The notes: generated by a model not told the origin, from the letters alone. Shown: positions 52,892 through 63,664, counted from the stretch's first letter. The stretch: 64,000 bases of DNA from Streptomyces sp. V1I1 (GCF_030817355.1 NZ_JAUSZH010000001.1:4956001-5020000); one strand, 5' to 3'. Made by a program: numbers and translations.

Positions 52892-53074
52892 ATGCCGCTC
52901 GAAGCCGGCCTCCTGGAGATCCTCGCCTGCCCGGCCTGCCACGCCCCCCTCAGTGACCGCACGGCAGCCGACACCCCCGAGCTGATCTGCACCGGCAAGG
53001 ACTGCGGCCTGGCCTACCCCGTACGGGACGGAATCCCCGTCCTCCTCGTCGACGAGGCACGCCGCCCCGCCTGA
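52892..53074 (+). CDS. Trm112/UPF0434-like small zinc protein
   Basis: 60 residues. CPACHAPL near the start and [24 protein letters not shown] near the end give the Trm112-type zinc-ribbon fold. Such proteins activate methyltransferases or serve in biosynthetic operons. ATG 52892 follows AAAGGA by about ten bases; ATG 52862 is an in-frame alternative. The gap to the following SIS gene is 34 bases, so they are likely cotranscribed, as in other actinobacteria. The partner methyltransferase is unknown. Confidence 0.85.
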   Translation: MPLEAGLLEILACPACHAPLSDRTAADTPELICTGKDCGLAYPVRDGIPVLLVDEARRPA

Positions 53075-53108
53075 CCCACCACCGCACGGCGATCGGAGGC
53101 CCACCCTC

Positions 53109-54245
53109 ATGCTCGACGAGTCGCTCCTCGACGACCCGGAAGCCCTGGCCCGCGCCGATCGCCGAGGACTGCTCCGAGGCGCCGCAGAGGCCGGGGCGCG
53201 TCTACGCACCGCCGCCCGGCACGCCGCCGAGGCCGGTGTCGCCGAGCTCAGCCCCGAGGGACGCCCCCGCGCCGTCCTCCTCGCGGGCTCCGGCACCGCC
53301 GCCACCGGCGTCGCCGACCTCATCGGCGCCCTTGCCGGAGCCTCCGCCCCCGTCACCCGGCTCCACCCCACCGGCGTAGCCCCCGCCGCCGGCGCGCTGC
53401 GCTGGGCGCTCCCCGGCTGGGCGGGCTCCGTGGACCTTCTCCTTGTCGCGACCACCGACGGCAGCGAACCCGGACTCGCCCTCCTCGCCGAGCAGGCGTA
53501 CCGCCGCGGTTGCAGCGTCGTCGCCGTCGCCCCCGAGCGCTCCCCGCTCTCCGAGGCCGTCGACGGCACCCACGGCCTGGTGGTCCCCATGGCCACCGCG
53601 CCGCACGAGACGTACGAGGAGATCCAGACCGCGAGCCCCAGCGAGCTGTGGGCCCTGTTCACCCCCCTCCTCGTCCTCCTCGACCGTGTCGGCCTGCTCG
53701 AAGCGCCCCCGGAGACCCTCACCAAGGTCGCCGACCGCCTCGACCACACCGCCGAACGGTGCGGCCCTGCCATCGCGACGTACAGCAATCCGGCCAAGAC
53801 GCTCGCGGCCGAGCTCGCCGACAGCCTTCCGCTCATCTGGACGGAGGGCGCGGGCGCTGCCCCGGCAGGCCGCCGTTTCGCCGCCGTACTGGCAGAGCTG
53901 GCAGGCCGCCCCGCCCTCGCCGCGGAACTCCCCGAGGCGCTCCCCGCCCATGGTGTGCTGCTCGCCGGCGACTTCGCGGGCGGCGCCGACCCGGACGACT
54001 TCTTCCGCGACCGCGTCGAGGAGCAGCAGGCGCTGCGGGCCCGTGTCGTACTGCTGCGCGACCGCCCCGTCGGCGGCCTGAGCGCCGCGCCCGCCGCCCG
54101 CGAACTGGCGCTCAGCCACGACACCGCGATCAGCGAGCTCGAACCGGAGGAGGGCACCGATCTCGAGTCGATCGCCGAACTCCTCGCCGTCACCGACTTC
54201 GCCGCCGTCTACCTGGCCCTGGCGGCCTCCCACACCCCCAAGTAA
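53109..54245 (+). CDS. SIS-domain protein of the mannose operon
   Basis: 378 residues with GGAGG upstream. The SIS sugar-isomerase fold is seen in VLLAGSGTAATGVADLIGAL (phosphate-binding loop) and DLLLVATTDGSEPGLALLAEQA. The C-terminal half resembles the bacterial phosphoglucose/phosphomannose isomerase C domain (SNPAKTLAAELADSLPLIWTEG). Isomerase activity on hexose phosphates is possible, but the catalytic residues are not confidently placed, and many homologues between manB and manA are annotated only as hypothetical. It probably acts on sugar phosphates in the same pathway. Confidence 0.82.
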   Translation: MLDESLLDDPEALARADRRGLLRGAAEAGARLRTAARHAAEAGVAELSPEGRPRAVLLAGSGTAATGVADLIGALAGASAPVTRLHPTGVAPAAGALRWALPGWAGSVDLLLVATTDGSEPGLALLAEQAYRRGCSVVAVAPERSPLSEAVDGTHGLVVPMATAPHETYEEIQTASPSELWALFTPLLVLLDRVGLLEAPPETLTKVADRLDHTAERCGPAIATYSNPAKTLAAELADSLPLIWTEGAGAAPAGRRFAAVLAELAGRPALAAELPEALPAHGVLLAGDFAGGADPDDFFRDRVEEQQALRARVVLLRDRPVGGLSAAPAARELALSHDTAISELEPEEGTDLESIAELLAVTDFAAVYLALAASHTPK

Positions 54246-54292
54246 CGACGCCTCCCGCAAGCACCAGGAAGACAGGAAGAACCGGGAAGACC

Positions 54293-55468
54293 ATGGATCG
54301 CCTCTCCAACACCGTGCGCCCCTACGCCTGGGGCTCCACGACCGCCATCCCGGAACTGCTCGGCATCGCCCCCACCGGCGAGCCCCAGGCCGAGATGTGG
54401 ATGGGCGCCCACCCGGGAGCGCCCTCCCGCGTCACCCGAGACACGGCCGAGCAGCCGCTCTCCGAGGTGATCGCCGCCGACCCGGTACGCGAACTGGGAC
54501 CCGCGGCCGTCGAGAAGTTCGGCCCGCGCCTCCCCTTCCTCCTCAAGCTCCTCGCGGCCGGCGCCCCCCTCTCCCTCCAGGTCCACCCGAACCTCGCGCA
54601 GGCGAAGGAGGGTTACGCAGCCGAGGAGAACGCGGGCGTCCCGATAGACGCCCCGCACCGCAACTACAAGGACGCCAACCACAAGCCCGAACTGATCTGC
54701 GCGCTCACGCCCTTCGACGGCCTGTGCGGCTTCCGTGCGCCCCTCGAAGCCGCCGATCTCGTCGCCGGACTCGACGTGGACTCCCTCAAGCCGTACGTCG
54801 ACCTCCTGCACGCCCACCCGGAGGAGGCCGCGCTCCGCGAGGTCCTGACCGCGGTGCTGACCGCCGACCCCGACGAGATGACGGCCACCGTCGCGGAGGC
54901 CGCGGCCGCCGCGGAACGGCTCGGCGGCGCCTACGCCCCGTACGCCTCGATCGCGCACCACTATCCCGGCGACCCGGGCGTCATCGCCGCCATGCTGCTC
55001 AACTACGTCCAACTCCAGCCCGGCGAGGCCCTGTTCCTCGGCGCCGGCGTCCCGCACGCCTACCTCAACGGCCTCGGCGTGGAGATCATGGCCAACTCCG
55101 ACAACGTGCTGCGCTGCGGACTGACCCCCAAGCATGTGGACGTCCCGGAACTGCTGCGTATCGTCCGCTTCGAGGCGAGCGACCCCGGCGTCCTGCGCCC
55201 CGAGGCCTCGCCGTCGGGCGAAGAGGTCTACGACACTCCGATCGACGAATTCCGTCTCTCGCGATACGTCCTCGCGCCGGACGCGGCGCCCCGCGGCCTC
55301 ACCGCGCCCACCCCGCAGATCCTGCTCTGCACGTCGGGCAGCGTGACGGCCGGCGATCTGACGCTCGCCCCGGGCGAGTCGGCGTTCGTACCGGCGGGGG
55401 ACAAGACGGAGATCTCGGGCACCGGCGGCGGCGCGGGCACGGTCTTCCGCGCCACTGTGGTGGCCTGA
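54293..55468 (+). CDS. manA: Mannose-6-phosphate isomerase, class I
   Basis: Interconverts fructose-6-phosphate and mannose-6-phosphate using zinc, the first step toward GDP-mannose. The 391-residue protein begins DRLSNTVRPYAWGSTTAIPELLG. Zinc ligands fit the class I pattern: Q and H of LSLQVHPN, E of NHKPELICAL, and H of FLGAGVPHAYLNGLGVEIMANSDN. The C-terminal cupin ends QILLCTSGSVTAGDLTLAPGESAFVPAGD. ATG 54293 lies 47 bases after the SIS stop with purine-rich ribosome sites (AGGAAGA). With manB and manC the complete GDP-mannose route is encoded in this window. Confidence 0.95.
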   Translation: MDRLSNTVRPYAWGSTTAIPELLGIAPTGEPQAEMWMGAHPGAPSRVTRDTAEQPLSEVIAADPVRELGPAAVEKFGPRLPFLLKLLAAGAPLSLQVHPNLAQAKEGYAAEENAGVPIDAPHRNYKDANHKPELICALTPFDGLCGFRAPLEAADLVAGLDVDSLKPYVDLLHAHPEEAALREVLTAVLTADPDEMTATVAEAAAAAERLGGAYAPYASIAHHYPGDPGVIAAMLLNYVQLQPGEALFLGAGVPHAYLNGLGVEIMANSDNVLRCGLTPKHVDVPELLRIVRFEASDPGVLRPEASPSGEEVYDTPIDEFRLSRYVLAPDAAPRGLTAPTPQILLCTSGSVTAGDLTLAPGESAFVPAGDKTEISGTGGGAGTVFRATVVA

Positions 55469-55567
55469 CGCGGCGCCATCTTGAGGGGCTGCAACAATGG
55501 CGCATCGCAAAGACCGGGCAAAGTCCGGGCGGCGACCCACGTAGGCACGAAGGGATATCCGGCACAC

Positions 55568-56545
55568 ATGAGCGCGTCAGGCGGAACCAAGGCGATCGTG
55601 GCGGCACTCGCCGCCAACCTCGCAATCGCGGTAGCGAAGTTCGTTGCGTTCCTGTTCAGCGGCTCGTCGTCGATGCTCGCTGAGAGCGTCCACTCGGTCG
55701 CGGACTCCGGCAACCAGGGTCTGCTGCTCCTCGGCGGCAAGAAGGCCAAGCGCGAGGCGACCCCGCAGCACCCCTTCGGCTACGGCCGCGAGCGCTACAT
55801 CTACGCCTTCCTCGTCTCCATCGTGCTCTTCTCGGTCGGCGGCATGTTCGCGATCTACGAGGGCTACGAGAAGATCAAGCACCCGCACGAGATCGAGGCC
55901 TGGTACTGGCCGGTCGGCGTCCTCGTCTTCGCGATCATCGCCGAGACGTTCTCCTTCCGTACGGCGATCAGGGAGTCCAACGAGACGCGCGGCAAGAAGT
56001 CGTGGACGGAGTTCGTGCGCCACGCCAAGGCCCCTGAGCTGCCGGTCGTGCTCCTCGAAGACCTTGGCGCGCTCGTCGGTCTGGTCCTGGCGCTCGGCGG
56101 CGTGAGCCTGGCCCTGGCCACGGGCAACGGCGTGTGGGACGGCATCGGGACGCTCTGCATCGGAATCCTGCTCATCGTGATCGCGCTCGTCCTGGCGGCC
56201 GAGACGAAGTCGCTGCTGCTGGGCGAGGCCGCGGGTCTCGAGGACATCGAGAAGATCAAGGCAGCGGCGGTGGACGGCGACACGGTCACCGGCATCATCC
56301 ACATGCGTACGCTCCACCTCGGCCCGGAGGAACTGCTGGTCGCGGCCAAGGTCGCCGTCCAGCACGACGACACGGCCGCGGAGGTCGCGGCCGCGATCAA
56401 CGCGGCGGAGGAGCGCATCCGCGCCGCGGTCCCGATCGCCCGCGTGATCTACCTGGAGCCGGACATCTACAGCGAGTCGGCGGCAGCGGCGGGCGTCACC
56501 CCGGCGAAGTCCCCGGGCGGCCCGGGCCCGGACGCCGCCCACTGA
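55568..56545 (+). CDS. Cation diffusion facilitator (CDF) family transporter
   Basis: 325 residues, six predicted membrane helices. The first helix pair carries SSSMLAESVHSVADSGNQGLLLLG, where the His and Asp are metal ligands of the transport site, followed by HPFGYGRERY. The second metal-site helix (VVLLEDLGALVGLVLALGGVSLA) includes ED rather than the usual HxxxD, suggesting altered metal preference. A cytoplasmic C-terminal domain has the ferredoxin-like fold (VTGIIHMRTLHLGPEELLVAAKVAV). It likely exports zinc, iron or manganese by proton antiport. AAGGGA precedes ATG 55568. Confidence 0.9.
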   Translation: MSASGGTKAIVAALAANLAIAVAKFVAFLFSGSSSMLAESVHSVADSGNQGLLLLGGKKAKREATPQHPFGYGRERYIYAFLVSIVLFSVGGMFAIYEGYEKIKHPHEIEAWYWPVGVLVFAIIAETFSFRTAIRESNETRGKKSWTEFVRHAKAPELPVVLLEDLGALVGLVLALGGVSLALATGNGVWDGIGTLCIGILLIVIALVLAAETKSLLLGEAAGLEDIEKIKAAAVDGDTVTGIIHMRTLHLGPEELLVAAKVAVQHDDTAAEVAAAINAAEERIRAAVPIARVIYLEPDIYSESAAAAGVTPAKSPGGPGPDAAH

Positions 56546-56573
56546 GCTGGGGACGACTGAGCTGCGTACGACA

Positions 56574-56609
56574 CGACGGCCCCCCGCCCACACGGGCGGG
56601 GGGCCGTCG
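56574..56609. terminator. Bidirectional terminator
   Basis: A perfect 16-bp GC-rich stem (56574-56589 with 56594-56609) and a 4-nt loop separate the convergent CDF and fruA genes. Confidence 0.92.
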
Positions 56610-56626
56610 CGTCGTACCCGTACGCG

Positions 56627-58765
56627 CTACTGGATCTCGCGCAGCACGTCGAGGATGGCCGCCTCGTCGGGCGCGGCCGAGAGCCGGTCCCGGAAGCCGG
56701 TGTCCATGAGCTTGCGGGAGAGCATCGCCAGGATCCGCAGGTGCTCATCGCCGGCGGCTGCCTCCGGCACCGTGATGATGAAGATCAACTTGGCCTTCGT
56801 GCCGTCGAGCGAACCCCACTCGACGCCCTCCGCCGACCGCGCGAACCCGACGATCGGCGCGGTGACCGCATCGGTCTTGGCGTGCGGGATGGCGATCTCC
56901 TCGCCGAGCCCGGTGGTGCCCTGCTCCTCGCGGGCGAAGGCGGCCGCCACGAGCGCGTCGGGATCGGCGACCTTGCCGGTGGTGGCCAGCATCGCGGCCA
57001 TCTCGCGGATGGCGGCGTCCTTGCTGTCGGCGGCCAGCTGGACCTTCACGGTCTGCGCGGTCAGATACCCGGAGAGCACGTCGTCCTCGGACGCTTCGGC
57101 TGCGGCGGGCGGGGGAGTGAGCGACTTCTCCGTACGTACGCCCCCGGGGCCCGAGACCTCCGTACCGGCTCCCGTACCGGCTCCCGTACCGGCACTGACC
57201 CCGGCGAGCACCGGTTCCGGCGCCACCCCCAAACCAACACCAGCGCTGGGACCGGCACCAGCACCGGCACCCGCGCCGACGGGCACGAGGGCACCCGCCC
57301 CCGCAGCGCCACGGTTCTTCCGCTCCTTGATGTCGATCAGCGCATTCGTGGTGATCGCGGTGACGACGGTGCCGATGGCGACGGCCAGGAAGAACATCGG
57401 CACCCCACCGACCGCGCCGAGCACGGCCACAATCGGGCCGCCGTGCGGAACCGCGTCCTTCACACTGGCCAGACCGGCGATCCCGCCGGCCACCGCACCA
57501 CCGAGCATGTTCGCCGGAATGACCTGGGCAGGCCTTGCCGCCGCGAAGGGGATCGCACCCTCGGAGATGCCGAACATGCCCATGAAGATCGCGGCCATAC
57601 CGGTCTCCCGCTCCTGCTCCGAGTAGAGCCGCCGCCGGATCAGCGTGGCGAGTCCCTGCCCCAGAGGCATGACCGGAATCGCAGCCGCGCACATACCCAT
57701 GACGGTCTGGTTGCCGGTCGCGATGAGCCCGGCGCCGAACAGAAACGCGGTCTTGTTGACCGGCCCGCCCATGTCGAACGCGATCATGAGCCCGAGAATC
57801 GCGCCCAGCAGAATCGCACTGGTCCCGGTCATGCCGCTGAGCCAGTCGGTGAGATGCGTGAAGACCCACGAGATCGGCTTGCCGATGACGTAGATGAAGA
57901 ACAGCCCCAGCGCCGTCGTCGCGACGATCGGGATCACGATGATCGGCATGATCGGGCGTGCGAAGGTGGGGACCTTGACCTTCTTGATCCACAGCACCAG
58001 ATAGCCGGCCAGGAAGCCGGTGACGATCGCGCCGATGAAGCCCGCGCCGGCCTTCGAGTCGTACAGCTCACCGGTGTTGGCTATCCAGCCGCCGATCATG
58101 CCCGGCACGAGCGCGGGCCGGTCGCCGATCGCGTAGGCGATGTAGCCGGACAGGATGGGGATCATCAGCGTGAAGCCGATGACGCCGATGGCGTTGACGT
58201 GAGCCCAGAAGGTCCCTTCCGGGATGATGTAGCCCTTCGAGGTCGCGTCGCCGCCCAGTGCCAGCGAGATGGCGATGAGCAACCCTCCCACCACCACGAA
58301 CGGGATCATGTACGAGACGCCGTTCATCAGCGCCTTGTACGCGATGCTGCGCTCCTTGCCGCCACCGCCACCGCCAGAGCTGCCCGAGCCGGTCGGCGGC
58401 GTGGCGGCCCCGCGTCCGCCGCCCGCCCCGTGCACCGGCGCGTTCTGCACCTGCTCGATCAGGCGCTCGGGGTGATGAATGCCCTCGGCGACCCCGACGA
58501 CCAGCACCTTCTTTCCCACGAACCGACTGCGGTCGACGTCCTTGTCGGCGGCGATGATGATGCCGTCCGCGTTTTTGACATCGTTGTCAGTCAGGACATT
58601 CTCGGCCCCGATGGAGCCCTGCGTCTCCACCTTCATCTCGATGCCGAGCGCGTCTGCGGCCTGCGCCAGCTTCTCCGCGGCCATATAGGTGTGGGCGATG
58701 CCTGTCGGACAGGCGGTCACCGCAAGCAGCTTCAACGTCCGCTGCTCGCTCGCCGGACTGGTCAC
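56627..58765 (-). CDS. fruA: Fructose-type PTS permease, fused IIB-IIC-IIA
   Basis: Phosphorylates and imports fructose (or a related hexose) using phosphate from HPr. The 712-residue protein has an N-terminal IIB domain with phospho-cysteine C19 (VTACPTGIAHTYMAAE). A Gly-rich linker leads to the IIC membrane domain (about 160-510, GGPVNKTAFLFGAGL). An Ala/Gly/Pro/Thr linker with GTGAGTGAG repeats follows, then a C-terminal IIA domain with phospho-histidine H628 (EIAIPHAKT). GTG 58765 has AGGAGA six bases upstream and is preferred to the in-frame start at 58831. No fruK or fruR neighbour is present here, so regulation must be elsewhere. Confidence 0.93.
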   Translation of the reverse strand: MTSPASEQRTLKLLAVTACPTGIAHTYMAAEKLAQAADALGIEMKVETQGSIGAENVLTDNDVKNADGIIIAADKDVDRSRFVGKKVLVVGVAEGIHHPERLIEQVQNAPVHGAGGGRGAATPPTGSGSSGGGGGGKERSIAYKALMNGVSYMIPFVVVGGLLIAISLALGGDATSKGYIIPEGTFWAHVNAIGVIGFTLMIPILSGYIAYAIGDRPALVPGMIGGWIANTGELYDSKAGAGFIGAIVTGFLAGYLVLWIKKVKVPTFARPIMPIIVIPIVATTALGLFFIYVIGKPISWVFTHLTDWLSGMTGTSAILLGAILGLMIAFDMGGPVNKTAFLFGAGLIATGNQTVMGMCAAAIPVMPLGQGLATLIRRRLYSEQERETGMAAIFMGMFGISEGAIPFAAARPAQVIPANMLGGAVAGGIAGLASVKDAVPHGGPIVAVLGAVGGVPMFFLAVAIGTVVTAITTNALIDIKERKNRGAAGAGALVPVGAGAGAGAGPSAGVGLGVAPEPVLAGVSAGTGAGTGAGTEVSGPGGVRTEKSLTPPPAAAEASEDDVLSGYLTAQTVKVQLAADSKDAAIREMAAMLATTGKVADPDALVAAAFAREEQGTTGLGEEIAIPHAKTDAVTAPIVGFARSAEGVEWGSLDGTKAKLIFIITVPEAAAGDEHLRILAMLSRKLMDTGFRDRLSAAPDEAAILDVLREIQ

Positions 58766-59127
58766 GTGGTTCTCCTTACACTTCGTGGCGCAGATCGTGC
58801 GGATGTCCCCGATCCGCAGAGCATCGTGCACCAGACAAGCGCGCCATCAAAAGCCCCGCGGCCCTACTTGTCACGGCCGACGGACCCTGAATGTGGCCGG
58901 AACCCTACCGTGGGCGGGCTGGGGCCCACTGCGCCGATCGGTGTAGATTCGTGACCAGAGTCAGACGTCGCTGCTGATGGCGGTCGGGCGGTCCCGTTGT
59001 GCGGACCGGCCGAGGGAGAGAGGGCCTCCGACGGACTGCACTGCAAGTGCCCGGGCATTGGTATGCCTATGGCCGCCGCAGAGCCAGCCGTACCCACCCT
59101 CGACCCACACCACGAGGAGCAGCTCGC
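58766..59127. other. Divergent region between fruA and ahcY
   Basis: 362 bases. TAGATT at about 58945 may be the ahcY -10, without a clear -35, implying a leader of roughly 175 bases. A 22-residue frame (59063-59131) ends in an ATGA overlap with ahcY but has no ribosome site. No riboswitch consensus was recognised. Confidence 0.45.
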
Positions 59128-60585
<1,458 letters not shown>

Positions 60586-60628
60586 TCGGCTACTGACACA
60601 CCCTCAGCAGCAGGTACCAGCGGTACCA

Positions 60629-60663
60629 GGCAGGCCCCCGCACCCCCGTGTCGGGGGCCTGCC
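60629..60663 (+). terminator. ahcY terminator
   Basis: A 12-bp stem (60629-60640 with 60652-60663) and an 11-nt loop lie 44 bases after the ahcY stop. Confidence 0.85.
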
Positions 60664-60737
60664 CCGTACCGTCCCCGAACGGCTCCGGCTCCGGTTCCAC
60701 ATCCAGAGCCTCACCGCACAAGGACACCTACGCCCCC

Positions 60738-61352
60738 ATGCCCCGCGGCCGCTATTCGCTCCACGATCCGCACGATCACACCCCACTCGGCGAAGAACAC
60801 TTCCAGTGCGCCCCCGGCCCCTCCGGCTGGCGCTACGTCTCCCAGATCACCACCCCCTCCGGCGACCACGCCGGCTCCGTCGACCTCGCCCTCGACGAAC
60901 TCGGCCGTCCCATCCGCCTCGAACTCCACGCCGCGAGCTGGCAGGTCCGCGGTGCCGCCCTCGACGGCGTCACCTGGGTCCGCACCGACCCCACCGGCAC
61001 TCATGCCACCGAAGGCAATGTCCGCGCCCACGCCTTCACCGGCACATCCCCTGCTTTCCTTGTCGCCACCGCACGTCTCCTACGCCTCACCCCCGGCTCC
61101 CCCGCGACGCGCGTCCGCCTCGTCGCCTTCACGGATCCTGTCCTCGCCCCCCGCACTCTCGACCAGTCCTGGGCCCTGATGAAGAGTGAAGCGCATGCCA
61201 CTGACAATGGCCCCCTGACAGTGGACGAATACCAGGTCAGCGCCCTGGACACGGGTGAGCAGCACATCGTTCACATCGCTGGCGACGTGGTTCTCGCGGC
61301 CCCCGGCATCGAACTCGAAGACCTCGAGACCCCGCCCTCGGTCTTCCCCTGA
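60738..61352 (+). CDS. Conserved hypothetical protein
   Basis: 204 residues, no family recognised with confidence. The protein is beta-rich with no signal peptide or membrane segment (HFQCAPGPSGWRYVSQITTPSGDHAGSVDLALDELGRPIRLELHAASWQVRGAALDGVTWVR). It resembles lipid-binding beta-barrel proteins only in general character. ATG 60738 has AAGGA about twelve bases upstream, a weak arrangement; the frame extends upstream without a better start. GC codon bias is normal and the frame is long, so it is a real gene. It is convergent with the RDD gene. Confidence 0.7.
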   Translation: MPRGRYSLHDPHDHTPLGEEHFQCAPGPSGWRYVSQITTPSGDHAGSVDLALDELGRPIRLELHAASWQVRGAALDGVTWVRTDPTGTHATEGNVRAHAFTGTSPAFLVATARLLRLTPGSPATRVRLVAFTDPVLAPRTLDQSWALMKSEAHATDNGPLTVDEYQVSALDTGEQHIVHIAGDVVLAAPGIELEDLETPPSVFP

Positions 61353-61391
61353 CTTCTCCCGGTGACCCGCTGGCTTCTCCCGGCGACCGGC

Positions 61392-62486
61392 CTACGCAGG
61401 CGGTGCGAATCCGGTGGTGGGAGGTGCGTCGGCCACGGCCTCGGAGGCGGACCTGGTCACCGGCTCGGCCCCTGCCGACACCCCGAGCGGCACGTCCGCT
61501 CCACGAGCACCGCCGGCCTCCGCGGCCCCAGCCGCATCGGCGATCACCGCTCCCGGCGCACCCGGGCGCGAGTCCACCGGTCCTGTGTCAACCGGTCCTG
61601 CGTCCACCGGGCTGCCTGCATTCACCGGTCCCGCAGTGCCTGCGGCTGCGCCCACCGCGGCTGCGCCCACCGCGCCTGCGCCCACCGCGCCTGCGCCCAC
61701 CGCGCCACCGCCCCCTGCCTTTGCGGCTGCCCTCGCCCCCGCACCGAAGGCCCGACGGGCGTCACGTGCCTGCCGCTCATTCACCACAGCAGCCAAATAC
61801 GCGGCCGACGGCACTCTCTCCGGCGCGGGAGCCCCCGTGCACGCCGCCAGATCACCGGCCAGCCGCCCGGCCATGGACCAGCTCACCGCCGGGTCCAGCT
61901 GCCTCATCCGCGTCAGGTACTGACGTATCGCAAGCCAAAGATCGTCCGGCACCCCCGACAGATCGAGCTCGGCGAACCGCCCGACGAGCCACGGCGGCGG
62001 AGGCGGCACCACCGTTCCCCGTGCGGCCGGCACCCGTTCCCGCACCACCAGCGTCCCCGCGAACACATCCCCTATCCGCCGCCCCCGCGCCGACACCAGC
62101 GAAGCGATACAGGCGATGACCCCGAACGACATCAGGATCTCCACCACGCCCATCGCCCCACGCACCAGCGCATGCCGGAACCGGATCGGCCCACCGTCGT
62201 CCCGCACCACCCGCAGCCCACAGGCGAGCTTCCCGAGTGAGCGCCCATGGCTGAGGGTCTCCACGGCTATCGGCGCCCCCACCAGGACCAGCAGAAACGT
62301 CGCGATCGACACCGCCATGACTGCCGCCTCGTCCAGCGAGGCAGTCGCCAACGCAAGCCCGATCGATATCAGGAGATACGCCGTCCACACGACTACAAGA
62401 TCGATCACGAGGGCGAGCGCCCGGCTCGGCAGTTTCGCCGGCTGCAGCCCCAGTACAACCGCATCCCCCGTCACAAGCGCACTCAC
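61392..62486 (-). CDS. RDD-family membrane protein
   Basis: 364 residues. The RDD domain (about 15-150) starts LPSRALALVIDLVVVWTAYLL, with the conserved Arg and Asp, and has SHGRSLGKLACGLRVVRDDGGPIRFRHALVR and RGRRIGDVFAGTLVVRERVP. Three or four membrane helices are predicted. The C-terminal half is cytoplasmic, with a conserved helical part (DLWLAIRQYLTRMRQLDPAVSWSMAGRLAGDL) and then an Ala/Gly/Val/Pro low-complexity tail with repeated GAVGA. GTG 62486 is chosen because AAAGGGG lies upstream and the family N-terminus begins there; GTG 62516 is an alternative. It is divergent from the SpoIIM gene, a common pairing. Confidence 0.85.
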   Translation of the reverse strand: MSALVTGDAVVLGLQPAKLPSRALALVIDLVVVWTAYLLISIGLALATASLDEAAVMAVSIATFLLVLVGAPIAVETLSHGRSLGKLACGLRVVRDDGGPIRFRHALVRGAMGVVEILMSFGVIACIASLVSARGRRIGDVFAGTLVVRERVPAARGTVVPPPPPWLVGRFAELDLSGVPDDLWLAIRQYLTRMRQLDPAVSWSMAGRLAGDLAACTGAPAPERVPSAAYLAAVVNERQARDARRAFGAGARAAAKAGGGGAVGAGAVGAGAVGAAAVGAAAGTAGPVNAGSPVDAGPVDTGPVDSRPGAPGAVIADAAGAAEAGGARGADVPLGVSAGAEPVTRSASEAVADAPPTTGFAPPA

Positions 62487-62560
62487 CGCTGCCCGCCCCT
62501 TTCCGTAGGTCTCCACTGCCCCCTGATTCCTCAGTCTGCCAAGCTGGCCCGCAGCGCGTC

Positions 62561-62617
62561 GCAGTAGTGCAGTAGTACCGCAGTAGTGCAGTAGTACCGC
62601 AGTAGTGCAGTAGTACG
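62561..62617. repeat. Three 19-bp tandem repeats in the RDD-SpoIIM divergent promoter region
   Basis: GCAGTAGTGCAGTAGTACC is repeated at 62561-62579 and 62580-62598, with a third copy at 62599-62616 lacking its end. Each contains two CAGTAGT cores. They lie 40-96 bases before the SpoIIM ATG and 75 bases from the RDD start, where regulator sites would be expected. Confidence 0.9.
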
Positions 62618-62656
62618 GACCGTACGCACACCCAGTGCCTGGAGCAGCAGCCGACC

Positions 62657-63664
62657 ATGGACCTCGATGTCTTCGTGACCGCCCACCGCGCCGAGTGGGA
62701 CCGCCTGGACCACCTTCTGCACCGGGGACGCCACCTCACCGGCGCAGAGGCCGACGAACTCGTCGCCCTCTACCAGCGCACAGCCACACACCTCTCCCTC
62801 ATCCAGTCCAGCGCCCCCGACCCGATGCTCACGGGCAAGCTCACCCAGCTCGTGGCCCGCGCCCGCTCCACCGTCACCGGGACCCGCCGCGCCACCTGGC
62901 GAGACGCGGTCCGCTTCCTCACCGCAGGCTTCCCCGCGGCTGTCTACCGGTCCCGCCAGTGGTGGATACCCACCGCTGTCCTCTCCACGGTCCTCGCCGC
63001 GATCATCGGCTGGTGGATCGGCACCCACCCCGAGGTCCAGTCGGCGATCGCCGCCCCCGACGAACTCCGCCAGCTCACCCGCCCCGGCGGTGAGTACGAG
63101 ACGTATTACTCCAGCCACCCCGCGGCCTCCTTCGCCGCCCAGGTCTGGACGAACAACGCCCAGGCCGCCGCAATGTGCCTGACTCTGGGCGCGTTCCTTT
63201 GCCTCCCGGTGATCTGGATCCTCTTTCTCAATGTGCTGAACCTCGGAGTCGGCATCGGCCTGATGTCGTCGGTGGGTCGCCTCGATGTTTTCCTGGGCCT
63301 TGTCCTCCCGCACGGCCTGCTCGAACTGACCGCGGTCTTCGTCGCCGCGGGCACAGGCCTCCGTCTCGGCTGGACAGTCATCGACCCGGGCCCTCAATCC
63401 CGCCGCACAGCCCTCGCTCAACAGGGCCGCGCCGCGATCGGCATGGCCATCGGTCTGGCCCTCGTCCTCTTCGTATCGGGCGTGATCGAAGGCTTCGTCA
63501 CCCCCTCGGGCCTGCCGACCTGGGCGCGCATCACCATCGGCATCGCCGCTGAGCTGGTCTTTCTGGCGTACGTCTACATCCTGGGCGGCCGAGCAGCCCG
63601 AATGGGGGACATGGGCGACGTGGAGGCGACGGACCGCAGCGCCGAACTTCCGGCCGCTGCCTGA
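62657..63664 (+). CDS. SpoIIM-family (stage II sporulation protein M-like) membrane protein
   Basis: 335 residues. A cytoplasmic N-terminal region of about 90 residues (MDLDVFVTAHRAEWDRLDHLL) precedes five or six transmembrane helices: IPTAVLSTVLAAIIGWWIG, AAMCLTLGAFLCLPVIWILFLNVLNLGVGIGLM, then LVLPHGLLELTAVFVAAGTGLRLGW with the family's PHG(L)xE motif, and two more. In Bacillus SpoIIM belongs to the engulfment peptidoglycan machine; the actinobacterial branch has no endospore role and its function is unknown. A weak GGAG lies 12 bases before ATG 62657. Confidence 0.88.
   Translation: MDLDVFVTAHRAEWDRLDHLLHRGRHLTGAEADELVALYQRTATHLSLIQSSAPDPMLTGKLTQLVARARSTVTGTRRATWRDAVRFLTAGFPAAVYRSRQWWIPTAVLSTVLAAIIGWWIGTHPEVQSAIAAPDELRQLTRPGGEYETYYSSHPAASFAAQVWTNNAQAAAMCLTLGAFLCLPVIWILFLNVLNLGVGIGLMSSVGRLDVFLGLVLPHGLLELTAVFVAAGTGLRLGWTVIDPGPQSRRTALAQQGRAAIGMAIGLALVLFVSGVIEGFVTPSGLPTWARITIGIAAELVFLAYVYILGGRAARMGDMGDVEATDRSAELPAAA

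Noticed and set aside
58890..59127. A SAH- or SAM-responsive riboswitch upstream of ahcY.
   Set aside because: The metabolic link would fit, but I could not align the leader to any remembered consensus core. The GAGGAGC near the start is simply the ribosome site. A covariance-model scan would decide.
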